This document shows, piece by piece, positions 23,643 through 32,430 of a stretch of 54,089 bases of DNA (position 1 is its first letter; every line of letters begins with the position of its first letter). Location of the stretch: assembly GCA_964541895.1 (NCBI GenBank), contig CAZISM010000023.1:1-54089 (forward strand). The letters are read 5' to 3'. Under the pieces are notes generated by a model. That model was not told the DNA's origin. It saw nothing but the letters and a program-made list of their open reading frames with translations, and ran no database searches. Both the position numbers and the translations under genes were made by a program. This DNA is from CAZISM01 sp964541895. Its GTDB lineage: Bacteria > Zhuqueibacterota > Zhuqueibacteria > Residuimicrobiales > Residuimicrobiaceae.

Positions 23643-24836
23643 TCATTTTTCCAAAAGCTCTTTGACTTCGCGAGCTACGACCAGCTCTTCGTTGGCCGGA
23701 ATCACCACTACGGTTACGAGCGAGGATCCGGCGGAAATCACAGCTTCGCCGTTGACGGCGGCGTTGGCTTCGGGATTGATCTCGACGCCGAGGCATTTCA
23801 GCCCGCTGCAGATCTTGTCCCGAATCAGGATGCCCCGTTCGCCAATACCTCCGGTAAACGCCAGAACGTCCAGGCCCTCCAGCGCGACATAATAGGCGCC
23901 GATGTAGTGCCTCACCCCATAACAGAAGGCGTCGATCGCCAGGCGGGCGCGTTCCTGCCCCAGCTCTGCGGCATCGATGATCTGTTTCATATCTCCGGAT
24001 GAAACGCCCGAGATGCCGGCGAGACCGCTTTGCGAATTCAGAACTTTGGCCACCTGCGTCGGCGTCCACCCTTCCTGCTCCTGCAGATAGAGGGCGATGA
24101 ACGGATCCAGATCGCCGCAGCGCTTGGCGTTGAGCACGCCGCTCTGCGGTGAAAAGCCCATGGTGGTATCGATGGAGATGCCGTTATGGATGGCACACAA
24201 CGACGAGCTGCCACCCAGGTGGCAGGAGATGATGCGCGACGATTTGCCGGTCAGATCAAGAAACGCCGGTACCCGCTCCGCGATCCATCGGTGCGAAGCG
24301 CCATGAAAACCATACTTGCGAATGTGATGTTTCTGCGCCAGGTCGTACGGGATGCCATAGGTGTAGGCATAATCAGGTATATGGCGGTGAAACGCGGGTT
24401 CGAAGAGACCGATGCGTGGAACTTGCGGTATCAATCGGGCAAAAATCTTTATGGCATCGATGTAGGGCGGATTGTGCGCCGGAGCGAGAAAGGTATACTC
24501 CTCCATGGCCTGCAGGGCGGCCTCATCCAGGCGCCGGCATTCGCGAATGCCTTTGCCGTGGACCGTTTTAAATCCCACGGCATCGATCTCGGTCAGGTCA
24601 GCGACGACCGCACCCTCCCCTTTGGTGAGAAAGTGAATGGCCGTGGTCACGGCTTTTTCGTAATTTTCAAATTTCTCCTGGCCGGACAAATTTTTGCGGC
24701 CGGTGCTCATGGCGTAGGTTGAGATGTCGGAACCGATGTTCTCGATTTTGCCATGGGCCAAAATGCTCTCCTGTTCCATATCGAAGAGTTTGAATTTAAA
24801 CGAGGTGCTTCCGACGTTAGCGATGAGGATTTTCAT
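23643..24836 (-). CDS. ackA: Acetate kinase
   Basis: Interconverts acetyl phosphate + ADP and acetate + ATP in overflow or fermentative metabolism. The 397-residue protein fits the family and has K-I-L-I-A-N-V-G-S-T-S-F-K-F-K at its start (the usual form is N-x-G-S-S-S), K-Y-G-F-H-G-A-S-H-R near 183-192, L-G-G-S-S-S-L near 208-214, and F-T-G-G-I-G-E-R-G near 322. No phosphotransacetylase gene is adjacent. It is preceded by a ROK kinase (11-nt gap) and followed by the his leader. Confidence 0.94.
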   Translation of the reverse strand: MKILIANVGSTSFKFKLFDMEQESILAHGKIENIGSDISTYAMSTGRKNLSGQEKFENYEKAVTTAIHFLTKGEGAVVADLTEIDAVGFKTVHGKGIRECRRLDEAALQAMEEYTFLAPAHNPPYIDAIKIFARLIPQVPRIGLFEPAFHRHIPDYAYTYGIPYDLAQKHHIRKYGFHGASHRWIAERVPAFLDLTGKSSRIISCHLGGSSSLCAIHNGISIDTTMGFSPQSGVLNAKRCGDLDPFIALYLQEQEGWTPTQVAKVLNSQSGLAGISGVSSGDMKQIIDAAELGQERARLAIDAFCYGVRHYIGAYYVALEGLDVLAFTGGIGERGILIRDKICSGLKCLGVEINPEANAAVNGEAVISAGSSLVTVVVIPANEELVVAREVKELLEK

Positions 24837-24847
24837 ATGCGTCCGCC

Positions 24848-25828
24848 TTATTGGCTGAGTTCGGATTTACGCTTCTCCTGCAGAGCGTCCACCGCGAGGC
24901 TGATGGCGCCCACCACCCCGGCATCGTTGCCCAGACGGGCCCGCACGAGTTTGAGGCCTCGCAGCGGCGCTGCCATGGCCCGTTTCTTGAGGGCGTTCCA
25001 GATTTGGGTCATAAACTCGTCGCCGGCATCGGCAACACCGCCGCCGATCACAAACATGTCCGGATTAAAAATATTGGTAAAACTGGCCAGCGCTGCGCCG
25101 AGATATTCGCAGGTCTCATCGATGACCGTGATGGCCGCTTCCTCGCCCCTGGCGGCCTGACTAAAGATCATCTCCGTATTAACGCCGCCCGGGACTGCAA
25201 TTTTGGCTTTTTGCAGTTTGCTGACATAATTGCGCACCATGGCGGGCGCGGACGCGTAAGCCTCGATGCAGCCGATGCCTCCGCAGGCGCAGGGCTGGCC
25301 GTTGTAATCAATCGACATGTGTCCGAGTTCGGCTCCGGAATAGTGCGAGCCGCGAAAAATCCTGTCGTCGATCACCACACCACCACCGATGCCGGTACCC
25401 AGCGTGATAGCGATGACGTATTTGTGGCCTTTGGCCGCGCCCTGGCGCACTTCGGCCAGCGCCGCCACATTGGCGTCGTTATCAGCCCAGATGGGGATAT
25501 CCCATTTTTTTTCGATCTCTTTGCGAATTTCGGCATCTCCCCAATCCGGCAAATTGGGCGTATTGCCCAGCAGCCGGCAATGCTCAAAATCGATGGCCCC
25601 CGGGCTTCCCATGCCGATCGCCACCACCTTCAGGTTGCGGCCGGCGGCTTCGGCGAGCATCTCGTCTATGCCGATAAAAATATTAGTGAAAATTTCTCTT
25701 TTTCCCTTTTCGCCCTGACTGGGCCGCTTGGACTTGGCCAGGATGGTGCCGTCCGCCAACCCGAGTGCATATTTCAAAAATGTACCGCCCAGATCCAATC
25801 CGATGTATGCTTCCTGCTTTGCTTCCAT
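24848..25828 (-). CDS. ROK-family sugar kinase (glucokinase-like)
   Basis: A 326-residue cytoplasmic kinase. It has the ATP-binding D-L-G-G-T-F-L-K near 12-19, the second phosphate motif G-T-G-I-G-G-G, and the ROK zinc site C-A-C-G-G-I-G-C-I-E. It most likely phosphorylates glucose or a related hexose at O6. The start at ATG 25828 has AGGAG 5 nt upstream; an upstream in-frame extension would add an implausible hydrophobic segment. It is directly downstream of a sugar nucleotidyltransferase, suggesting joint use in sugar activation. Confidence 0.92.
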   Translation of the reverse strand: MEAKQEAYIGLDLGGTFLKYALGLADGTILAKSKRPSQGEKGKREIFTNIFIGIDEMLAEAAGRNLKVVAIGMGSPGAIDFEHCRLLGNTPNLPDWGDAEIRKEIEKKWDIPIWADNDANVAALAEVRQGAAKGHKYVIAITLGTGIGGGVVIDDRIFRGSHYSGAELGHMSIDYNGQPCACGGIGCIEAYASAPAMVRNYVSKLQKAKIAVPGGVNTEMIFSQAARGEEAAITVIDETCEYLGAALASFTNIFNPDMFVIGGGVADAGDEFMTQIWNALKKRAMAAPLRGLKLVRARLGNDAGVVGAISLAVDALQEKRKSELSQ

Positions 25829-25913
25829 TTCAACTCCTGCATCCCCAGGTTCTCTGCCATAAATTATAAACTGCAAGGTAAAAAAAAAGAGGGCAAAAAT
25901 CAACAAGAAAAGG

Positions 25914-26663
25914 TCAGCGATCAAACAGTGCGTTCACGTGATGGTACATGTCCAGCGTGCCGATGTCATAGTAGGGCGTGGTCATGATGTAGGCGTACAT
26001 CGGGTGCTGCTTGTGCAACCAGGCGATGAAATGGCCGGGTGCATCCGGATTTTCCTGCGACAGCAGATACTGCGGAATCGTGGCCAGGGTTTGACGTCTG
26101 AAGAAATAGAGCGCCGGGCACCCGTAACTGGATTTGGGCGCTGCCGGTTTTTCTTCAAAGCCGATGACGCGTTGTTCCTGATCGAGCTCCACAACGCCGG
26201 ATCGACGGAGTTTTTCCAAAGCCTCGATGTGATAGGTAAGAATGACGTCGCTCTGTTTGGCGTGAAACAGCGCTGCCATGTCGTTGAAATCAAAGAGATA
26301 AATATTATCACCGGCCGAAACCAGCAGGTCATCCTGGATGTTCTGGCGTTCTATGGCAAAGGCCAGATCCGCGATGGCGCCCCGCCTGTTTTCGTTAGAG
26401 TCAGTGCCGTCATCGATGATGTGCAGGGCGAGGCCGGGCCATTGGCCGCGCTTTCCGGCCGCATCAGCCCACTCCTGAAAAATGGGCGCAAACCTGGCAT
26501 TGGTTACCACATGAACGGTGTGCAGGTCGGGCAGCGCCGCCATGCGATCGATCAAATGATCCATGATGGTCTGCCGGCCGATGGTCAATAACGGTTTGGG
26601 AAAATTTTGTGTCAATGGGTAGAGCCGGGTGGCATACCCGGCCGCAAGTATCAACGCATCCAT
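25914..26663 (-). CDS. Sugar-phosphate nucleotidyltransferase
   Basis: A 249-residue protein with the NTP-transferase signature L-I-L-A-A-G-Y-A-T-R-L-Y-P-L-T (5-19), then P-K-P-L-L-T-I-G near 23-30, D-D-L-L-V-S-A-G-D-N with the metal-binding Asp, G-F-E-E-K-P and Y-D-I-G-T-L-D-M-Y near the end. It would activate a hexose 1-phosphate with NTP. It resembles glucose-1-phosphate uridylyl/thymidylyltransferases, but the exact base and sugar cannot be read. GGAGAA lies 8 nt before the ATG. It is followed by the ROK kinase. Confidence 0.88.
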   Translation of the reverse strand: MDALILAAGYATRLYPLTQNFPKPLLTIGRQTIMDHLIDRMAALPDLHTVHVVTNARFAPIFQEWADAAGKRGQWPGLALHIIDDGTDSNENRRGAIADLAFAIERQNIQDDLLVSAGDNIYLFDFNDMAALFHAKQSDVILTYHIEALEKLRRSGVVELDQEQRVIGFEEKPAAPKSSYGCPALYFFRRQTLATIPQYLLSQENPDAPGHFIAWLHKQHPMYAYIMTTPYYDIGTLDMYHHVNALFDR

Positions 26664-26738
26664 GAATCATTCTCCAGTGCATTAGCAGTTTCGGCGATGT
26701 CGCGATGGCACCCCCAGGGGCGAGCAACAGCCGTCAGA

Positions 26739-27332
26739 TCAGGCTACGGGATCGAAAACCATTTGCTTCAGACCCTGGTGATAGCGCTGAGCGTAGATGT
26801 CCTGCACATCGCCGAGCGTCATAGGCACTTTTTCCCACTCGGCATCGTCTGCATCGCCGCTTTTCGGCTCCAGCCGGCACAGCGTTGACAGATCGGCCCG
26901 ATCGATATAGAGCACGCCGTTCAAATGATCGATTTCATGCTGCAGCACGCGCGCAAACATATCTTTGGCCTTGATATAAACGGTACGCCCGTCCGGATCT
27001 TCCGCCTTGACTTCGATTTTGTACGCCCGCTCCACTTCCGCCTGCAATTTGGGCAGACTGAGACACCCTTCGGTTTCGCGCACCGTCTTTTCACTGAAAG
27101 CGACGATTTTAGGGTTAAGGAGCACATAGAGGTGATCCGAGTCCGGATCGCGGGCCACCAGGATCTGCTTTGCCACATTGACCTGATTGGCCGCCAGACC
27201 GACGCCGTCTTCAGCATACATGGTCTGGATAAGATCATTGACGAATTCCGGCGTTAGGTCGCCTTGCCGGCACGGGCTGGCCGGCTGGCGCAGTGTCGGG
27301 TGGCCGTATTTAATGACTTCCAGTATCGCCAT
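26739..27332 (-). CDS. def: Peptide deformylase
   Basis: Removes the N-formyl group from nascent proteins. The 197-residue protein has all three motifs: G-V-G-L-A-A-N-Q-V (motif 1), E-G-C-L-S-L-P with the metal-binding Cys (motif 2), and Q-H-E-I-D-H-L with the two His ligands and catalytic Glu (motif 3). A C-terminal extension of about 30 residues beyond the usual domain is present. It lies 14 nt after the phosphatase gene. Confidence 0.96.
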   Translation of the reverse strand: MAILEVIKYGHPTLRQPASPCRQGDLTPEFVNDLIQTMYAEDGVGLAANQVNVAKQILVARDPDSDHLYVLLNPKIVAFSEKTVRETEGCLSLPKLQAEVERAYKIEVKAEDPDGRTVYIKAKDMFARVLQHEIDHLNGVLYIDRADLSTLCRLEPKSGDADDAEWEKVPMTLGDVQDIYAQRYHQGLKQMVFDPVA

Positions 27333-27346
27333 TGCAAGCTCACATG

Positions 27347-29113
27347 TTAATAGGGGGTAACGTTCATTTTAGCACCGACTTTGATCGCCAGTGCGGTAAA
27401 ATCATCCTGTGGTCGAACGCCGCCGGTGAACTGTTTGACGGAGCGAAAGATCTTGCGCAGGATCGTTCCGGCTGAATTTTCCCGGATGTCACGCAGGGAC
27501 TCGATGAGTCGCGTTTCCCCGTAAAACTCTTCCTGTGGCGACTGCGCTTCGGTAATGCCGTCCGTATATAAAAACAGCAGATCGCCCTGCTGCAGCGTAA
27601 CCTGTCCCAGTTCATAAGGTGTATCCTGAATGAATCCCAGGACCGTGCCGCCATTGTGCAGTTCTTCATAACGGCCGTCGCTGTGTATCAACAGCGGCGG
27701 GCAATGACCGGCATTGCAATAGGTCAGGGTTTCACTTTCCGTATGAATGACGCCGTAGAAAAACGTTATAAAACTGTGGGAGGCGATGCGGCTTTTCAGG
27801 GTGTTGTTCAACTCGTGCACCATCTGGTTGACCGGAATCGGCAGCCGCACCAGGCTTCGATAGGTGGAATAAAGCGTCGCCATCAAAATGGCGCCCGGCG
27901 TGCCTTTGCCGGCCACATCGCCGATGGTCACGCCGATGCGCTCCGCAGACAGCTGCACAAAATCATAGAGATCGCCGCCCACAGTTCGGCTGGGGATGTT
28001 GAGGGCGGAAAAGTCATAATCCCCGACTTTGGGCCATCTTCGCGGCAGCAGTGCACGCTGCAACCGTTTCGCGATTTTTAATTCGCGCTCCATTTCTTTT
28101 TTTTCCACCAGCTCTTTATAGAGCCAGGCGTTCTCGATGGCTACCGCCGCTTGCCCGGAAACCGCCTGTACCAGCAGACGATCGTTTTTGCCAAAAGCAC
28201 CTGTGCGATTGCTTTCGAGATTGATGATGCCAAGCACCTTTTCCCGATGCACGATGGGCACATCCAGCTCGGATTGGGTATCGAGATACATGGGGAAATA
28301 GCGCCGGTCCTTGCTGACATCGTGCACCACCACGGCTTTGCCGTTGTTGAGGACCCAGGTACAAAGACCTTCACTTTTTTTAACGAAATTCACTTCATCG
28401 ATGAGCGGCGCCGGTCCCCGCCTGGCGGCCCGGGCGATGGTTTTGCTGCGCGGATCAAGCACAAAGACAGAGCCTTTATCATACGGCACGACCTGGCGCA
28501 GACTGTCCAGGACGTTCTCCAACAGCTGATCCAGCTGCAGGGTTGAATTGATGGACCGGGAGATATCCAGCAACAGGTCTTTTTCCAGCGCGGCGCGGCG
28601 AACGGTATACAACAGTCTGGCGTGGCGCAGAGTGACGCCCACTATTTCGCCTGTTTGCGCCAGCACCGTATCCAGTTTTTTGCGCTGCGGATGCGCGGCG
28701 AGCGGAGATTCCAGCAGCAGGGCGCCCCACAAGCGGCCCAGAACCTGCAGTTTAATGATATAGGTCAATCTGAAAGAGGGATCGATGAGCTTGATCAGCT
28801 CATAGTGTTCCGCCTGCTGTGACCGTCCGCCGCCGGGCAGCGCCACCACCGTTTTGGCTGACTGCAAAAGCGCCAGCAGCGGGTCCTGTCGGCTCAAGGT
28901 CGCTGACGTTGTCAGTGGCCGGAAACCATGCACACGCTCCAGGCTGGGAACATGCTCGTTTTCTCTGGTAATCAGCAGAATGGCCTTTGTGGACGACAAC
29001 CAGGCCGGAAGGCTGTTTAAAAGATACCGCACCGCTTGCGGGTAACGCAACAGGGTTTCAAATTGCGTGTTAAATTGCTGCAGGCGTACCTGAATAGTTT
29101 CTATTTTATTCAT
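27347..29113 (-). CDS. GAF-domain PP2C-type serine phosphatase (RsbU/SpoIIE-like)
   Basis: A 588-residue cytoplasmic protein with no membrane segment. The N-terminal 180 residues look like a degenerate GAF domain. A clear GAF domain occupies about 195-335 (V-P-Y-D-K-G-S-V-F-V, G-I-I-N-L-E-S), followed by a short coiled coil. The SpoIIE/RsbU phosphatase domain fills about 365-580, with G-G-D-L-Y-D-F, G-D-V-A-G-K-G-T-P-G-A, Y-T-D-G-I-T-E-A and P-Q-D-D-F-T carrying the metal-binding Asp residues. Such proteins usually dephosphorylate an anti-anti-sigma factor in partner-switching stress signalling; no anti-sigma partner is encoded nearby. Confidence 0.92.
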   Translation of the reverse strand: MNKIETIQVRLQQFNTQFETLLRYPQAVRYLLNSLPAWLSSTKAILLITRENEHVPSLERVHGFRPLTTSATLSRQDPLLALLQSAKTVVALPGGGRSQQAEHYELIKLIDPSFRLTYIIKLQVLGRLWGALLLESPLAAHPQRKKLDTVLAQTGEIVGVTLRHARLLYTVRRAALEKDLLLDISRSINSTLQLDQLLENVLDSLRQVVPYDKGSVFVLDPRSKTIARAARRGPAPLIDEVNFVKKSEGLCTWVLNNGKAVVVHDVSKDRRYFPMYLDTQSELDVPIVHREKVLGIINLESNRTGAFGKNDRLLVQAVSGQAAVAIENAWLYKELVEKKEMERELKIAKRLQRALLPRRWPKVGDYDFSALNIPSRTVGGDLYDFVQLSAERIGVTIGDVAGKGTPGAILMATLYSTYRSLVRLPIPVNQMVHELNNTLKSRIASHSFITFFYGVIHTESETLTYCNAGHCPPLLIHSDGRYEELHNGGTVLGFIQDTPYELGQVTLQQGDLLFLYTDGITEAQSPQEEFYGETRLIESLRDIRENSAGTILRKIFRSVKQFTGGVRPQDDFTALAIKVGAKMNVTPY

Positions 29114-29166
29114 GAGATCCTATCGCTCGCAACCAGAGATGCTTTTGAAAAATGCCCATGCGCTTC

Positions 29167-30027
29167 TCATCCGGTGTGCCGGCCGGCGGCCTGCTGATCG
29201 GCGTGGTACGAGCTTCTTACCAGAGGTGCCGATTCAACGTGCTCAAAACCAAGATCCAGACACTGCCGGCGCAAGGCGTCGAACTCCTGAGGCGGAATAA
29301 AACGCACAACCGGCACATGATCTTTTGACGGTGGCAGATATTGACCCAGCGTCAGGATGCGACAGCCGACCTGTCTCAACTCCCGGGCACAATGCAGGAT
29401 CTCTTCACCTGTCTCGCCCAGCCCCAGCATCAATCCGGACTTGGTCACCATTCCGGCCTCGGCGGCATACTGCAATACCGCCAGGGAGCGTTCGTAGGAG
29501 GCCTGCAGGCGAACCGTTCTGTAAAGACGGGGGACCGTTTCCACATTATGATTAAGAACATCGGGATAAGCGTCGACGACTTTTTGCAGGGCCGTCTGCG
29601 ATCCTTTGAAATCCGGAATCAGCACTTCGATGCGGCAGCCGGCGTTTTCTCTGCGGATGGCCGCGATGGTGTCATGAAAATGGCCGGCGCCGCCGTCCGC
29701 CAGGTCGTCGCGGGTCACGGAGGTTACCACCACATAGCGCAATCCTAAACGGTTCACGGCCTGCGCGACCCGCAGCGGCTCCCCGGCATCCAGAGGCAGC
29801 AGAGGTCCGTGTTCTACGGCACAAAACCGGCAATTGCGGCTGCAGACCTGCCCCATGATCATAAACGTAGCGGTCCGGCGTGCCCAGCAGTCACCCAGGT
29901 TGGGACAGTGTGCACTCTGGCAAACGGTGTTCAAACGAAGTTCTGTGATCAGCTGTTTCACTTCCGCATAATGTCCTGATCCCGGCAATTTGATTTTAAG
30001 CCATTCCGGCTTGCGTTGAATTTTCAT
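29167..30027 (-). CDS. lipA: Lipoyl synthase
   Basis: A radical SAM enzyme that inserts two sulfurs into protein-bound octanoyl groups. The 286-residue protein has both cluster motifs: the auxiliary cluster Cys36/41/47 in C-Q-S-A-H-C-P-N-L-G-D-C and the radical SAM cluster Cys62/66/69 in C-S-R-N-C-R-F-C. The C-terminal R-S-S-Y that ligates the auxiliary cluster is also present. It lies downstream of the 2-oxoacid dehydrogenase genes and thyX; its product is the cofactor on the E2 lipoyl domain encoded here. No lipB or lplA is in the window. Confidence 0.97.
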   Translation of the reverse strand: MKIQRKPEWLKIKLPGSGHYAEVKQLITELRLNTVCQSAHCPNLGDCWARRTATFMIMGQVCSRNCRFCAVEHGPLLPLDAGEPLRVAQAVNRLGLRYVVVTSVTRDDLADGGAGHFHDTIAAIRRENAGCRIEVLIPDFKGSQTALQKVVDAYPDVLNHNVETVPRLYRTVRLQASYERSLAVLQYAAEAGMVTKSGLMLGLGETGEEILHCARELRQVGCRILTLGQYLPPSKDHVPVVRFIPPQEFDALRRQCLDLGFEHVESAPLVRSSYHADQQAAGRHTG

Positions 30028-30122
30028 CTTTTAATGTAGACATTTTTATATAAAAAATAAATAAATAAGATGAATCGGCGACGATCAGGATTCCAGCCAG
30101 GAGAATAAGAAGCGCGGGCCCA

Positions 30123-30812
30123 TCAGCTCTCCGACCATTTTTCATTTCGAATCACATGGGCCTGGAACGCTTCATAGGTCCAGGGCATCCTTTCCTGGAA
30201 AATCTGTGCGATGGCATCGGCATATTGCCGGATTTCATACTGGGCATGCTCTTCCAGCCGCAGGTAGAGAAAGTTTTGTAGAGCGCGGGCATTGATCGTC
30301 CAGTAAAACTGGGTATACAGAGACAAAGGCAGCACTATGCGGGCGTGTTCCCTGGCCACGCCCTGCCGCAACAGCTCCTGATACAGCTGGTAAGCGCTTT
30401 CATAGAAAACGCGGATCTTTCCCTTAAGCTCTTCGTTGAGATCGTCCGGCAGCAGCTCATACTGGTAATTTCTTGCCTTCTGCGTGCGCAACCGCTCCGG
30501 CAGACAGAACTCTTCTGTCATGGTGGTGTAGCGTCCGGATATTTCATTATAACTGGCCAGGCGATGTCTGAACCACTGCCTGGCCACAAAGATGGGGCAT
30601 TTGATGTGAAATTTAAATACCGAGTGCTCAAAGGGAGTTTCATGATGGTTGGCCAGCAAAAAGTGAACCAGCTTGCGGTCGCGTTCATCGTCTGTGGCAC
30701 CCTTGCCGAAGGACACTCGCGCCGCCTGCACTACGGCTCTGTCGCCGCCCATAAAGTCGACCAGACGGACAAAGCCGTTGTCGAGGACCAATATTTCCTG
30801 CAAAGTTTCCAT
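30123..30812 (-). CDS. thyX: Flavin-dependent thymidylate synthase
   Basis: Makes dTMP from dUMP using methylenetetrahydrofolate and NADPH through FAD, independent of ThyA. The 229-residue protein has the ThyX motif R-H-R-L-A-S-Y-N-E-I-S-G-R-Y, matching RHRxxSxNExSxRY, and the dUMP-binding Ser/Arg region near the C-terminus. Thymidylate synthesis by this route leaves tetrahydrofolate intact. It starts 10 nt after the E2 acyltransferase stop and is probably cotranscribed with it. Confidence 0.97.
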   Translation of the reverse strand: METLQEILVLDNGFVRLVDFMGGDRAVVQAARVSFGKGATDDERDRKLVHFLLANHHETPFEHSVFKFHIKCPIFVARQWFRHRLASYNEISGRYTTMTEEFCLPERLRTQKARNYQYELLPDDLNEELKGKIRVFYESAYQLYQELLRQGVAREHARIVLPLSLYTQFYWTINARALQNFLYLRLEEHAQYEIRQYADAIAQIFQERMPWTYEAFQAHVIRNEKWSES

Positions 30813-30822
30813 AAGAATTGCT

Positions 30823-32091
30823 CTAGTCCAGTTTCACGTTTTCAAGATTCTGCACCACCCGCTGCAAAAAAGAACCGCCATAGAGGCCGTCAATGATGCG
30901 GTGATCATAGGTCAGGCTGATGTACATCATGGAACGAATCGCGAGGGCGTCGTCTTCGATGACCACAAGCCGCTTTTTGATCGCACCGGTGCCCAGGATA
31001 GCCACCTGCGGCTGGTTGATGATCGGCGTGCCGAACAGATTACCGAATGTGCCGATGTTGGTGATGGTGAACGTGCCGCCCTTTACCTCCTCCGCCTGCA
31101 GCTGTTTTTGCCTGGCCCTGGTCGCCAAATCGGTAATCACCTGGGCAACGCCCACCAGGGAGAGGCGGTCGGCATTCCGTATCACCGGCACAATCAGCCC
31201 TTTATCAAGGCCGACGGCGATGCCGATGTGAATATTTTTCTTCATCAGGATATTGTCCCCATCCACTGAAGAATTGATCAGCGGGAAATCGCGCAGCGCC
31301 TGAGCCGCGGCCTGCACAAAAAAAGCGGTAAAGGTCAACGGCGCACCCTGCTGCTTTTCAAACTCGGCCTTTACTTTATCCCGATATTTGACGATGCGGG
31401 TCACATCGACCTCGGCCACAGAGGTCACATGGGGTGAGGTGTGTTTGCTGAACACCATATGTTCAGCGATGCGTTTGCGCACATGATCCATGGCGACGAT
31501 TTCGATCTGGTTATCCGCTGTCAGAACGGGCGCCGCGGCTGCGACGGTCATCGGCGGGGGCCCTGGAGCCGGGGCCGGGGCTGGTGCCGAGGCGGCCGGC
31601 GGCGGAGCAGGCCGCGGAACCTCACGCTGGCCAAGGAAGGCCAGGATATCGTTTTTGGAAACCCGTCCGTTGGCACCCGTGCCGGCAATCCGTTCCACCT
31701 GCTCCAGTGGTATATGGTGCTCCTGGGCGATTTTTTTCACCAGAGGAGAAAGAAACTTTTTGGTCTTTCCTGCATCCGCCGGCATCAGGGGCTCTGCGGC
31801 AGCCGGGATGACGGCTGCCGGCGTTTGCGCCAGCGGCCGATCCTCCTCACCGGCACCCTCGTCCGCGATGCGGGCAATGACGGCGCCAACAGCAACGGTT
31901 TGGCCTTCTTTGGCCAGTATCTCCTGCAGCACGCCGCTCGCCGGTGCGGGAATTTCGGAATCGACTTTGTCCGTGCTGATTTCCAGTATCATCTCATCCT
32001 TTTGTACGGCTTCGCCGATTCGCTTGCGCCAACGCACGATCGTGCCTTCAACAATGCTCTCCCCCATCTGCGGCATAATCATTTCAATCAT
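30823..32091 (-). CDS. Dihydrolipoamide acyltransferase (E2) of a 2-oxoacid dehydrogenase complex
   Basis: A 422-residue protein with one lipoyl domain (1-76; lipoylated Lys42 in T-D-K-V-D), a Pro/Ala linker, a peripheral subunit-binding domain (about 112-152, L-V-K-K-I-A to G-R-V-S-K-N-D-I), a second Ala/Pro linker and the catalytic domain (about 190-420) ending with D-H-R-I-I-D-G, the acyltransferase His/Asp motif. It forms the core of the complex and passes acyl groups to CoA. The D-K-V-D lipoyl context and G-D-N-I-L-M-K-K-N-I-H-I-G are common in branched-chain/BkdB types, but pyruvate or acetoin cannot be excluded. It is the only E2 in a locus with two different E1 enzymes. Confidence 0.93.
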   Translation of the reverse strand: MIEMIMPQMGESIVEGTIVRWRKRIGEAVQKDEMILEISTDKVDSEIPAPASGVLQEILAKEGQTVAVGAVIARIADEGAGEEDRPLAQTPAAVIPAAAEPLMPADAGKTKKFLSPLVKKIAQEHHIPLEQVERIAGTGANGRVSKNDILAFLGQREVPRPAPPPAASAPAPAPAPGPPPMTVAAAAPVLTADNQIEIVAMDHVRKRIAEHMVFSKHTSPHVTSVAEVDVTRIVKYRDKVKAEFEKQQGAPLTFTAFFVQAAAQALRDFPLINSSVDGDNILMKKNIHIGIAVGLDKGLIVPVIRNADRLSLVGVAQVITDLATRARQKQLQAEEVKGGTFTITNIGTFGNLFGTPIINQPQVAILGTGAIKKRLVVIEDDALAIRSMMYISLTYDHRIIDGLYGGSFLQRVVQNLENVKLD

Positions 32092-32164
32092 GATGACCCT
32101 CTTTCAGCTTTGTCCCTGCGCCGGAGCGCTCAGGGACACGGACAATGACGTGGCATGACAACCA

Positions 32165-32416
32165 TTAATAGACATCATATGACAGCGCGCGATCGATGTC
32201 CAACTGGGCGTTGATGGCGTCCAGTTGGTGTTGCAGGGTGTCTTTGTGCTCCAACTCCTGTTTGGCGAGGAATTCGAACATCTCGGCCTCGGCCGGGGTG
32301 CGGCTGCGCTGCCGGGCCTGCGTGTAAAATGCATACGAGGACTCTTCCCGCTTTATCGCCCATTCCAAAATTTCGCGCATGGAACGGAGGTCCTGAAAAT
32401 CTTTTTCCATGTTCAT
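32165..32416 (-). CDS. Half-size ferritin-like (rubrerythrin-type) protein
   Basis: An 83-residue, two-helix protein. Helix 1 carries A-I-K-R-E-E-S-S-Y-A-F-Y (Glu24/25) and helix 2 carries E-L-E-H (Glu54, His57), the E...ExxH half of a ferritin-like diiron site; a full rubrerythrin has two such halves. To bind a diiron centre it would have to dimerise, as in encapsulated ferritin-like proteins. It lies inside the 2-oxoacid dehydrogenase operon, between E1 beta (14-nt gap) and E2 (73-nt gap). No rubredoxin domain is present. Function unknown; oxygen or iron handling is inferred. Confidence 0.75.
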   Translation of the reverse strand: MNMEKDFQDLRSMREILEWAIKREESSYAFYTQARQRSRTPAEAEMFEFLAKQELEHKDTLQHQLDAINAQLDIDRALSYDVY

Positions 32417-32430
32417 GATCCTGTCCTCAA

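Noticed and set aside
24851..25987. A 378-codon open frame on the plus strand opposite the ROK kinase
   Set aside because: It lies wholly antisense to a well-supported gene and extends into the next one without family features.
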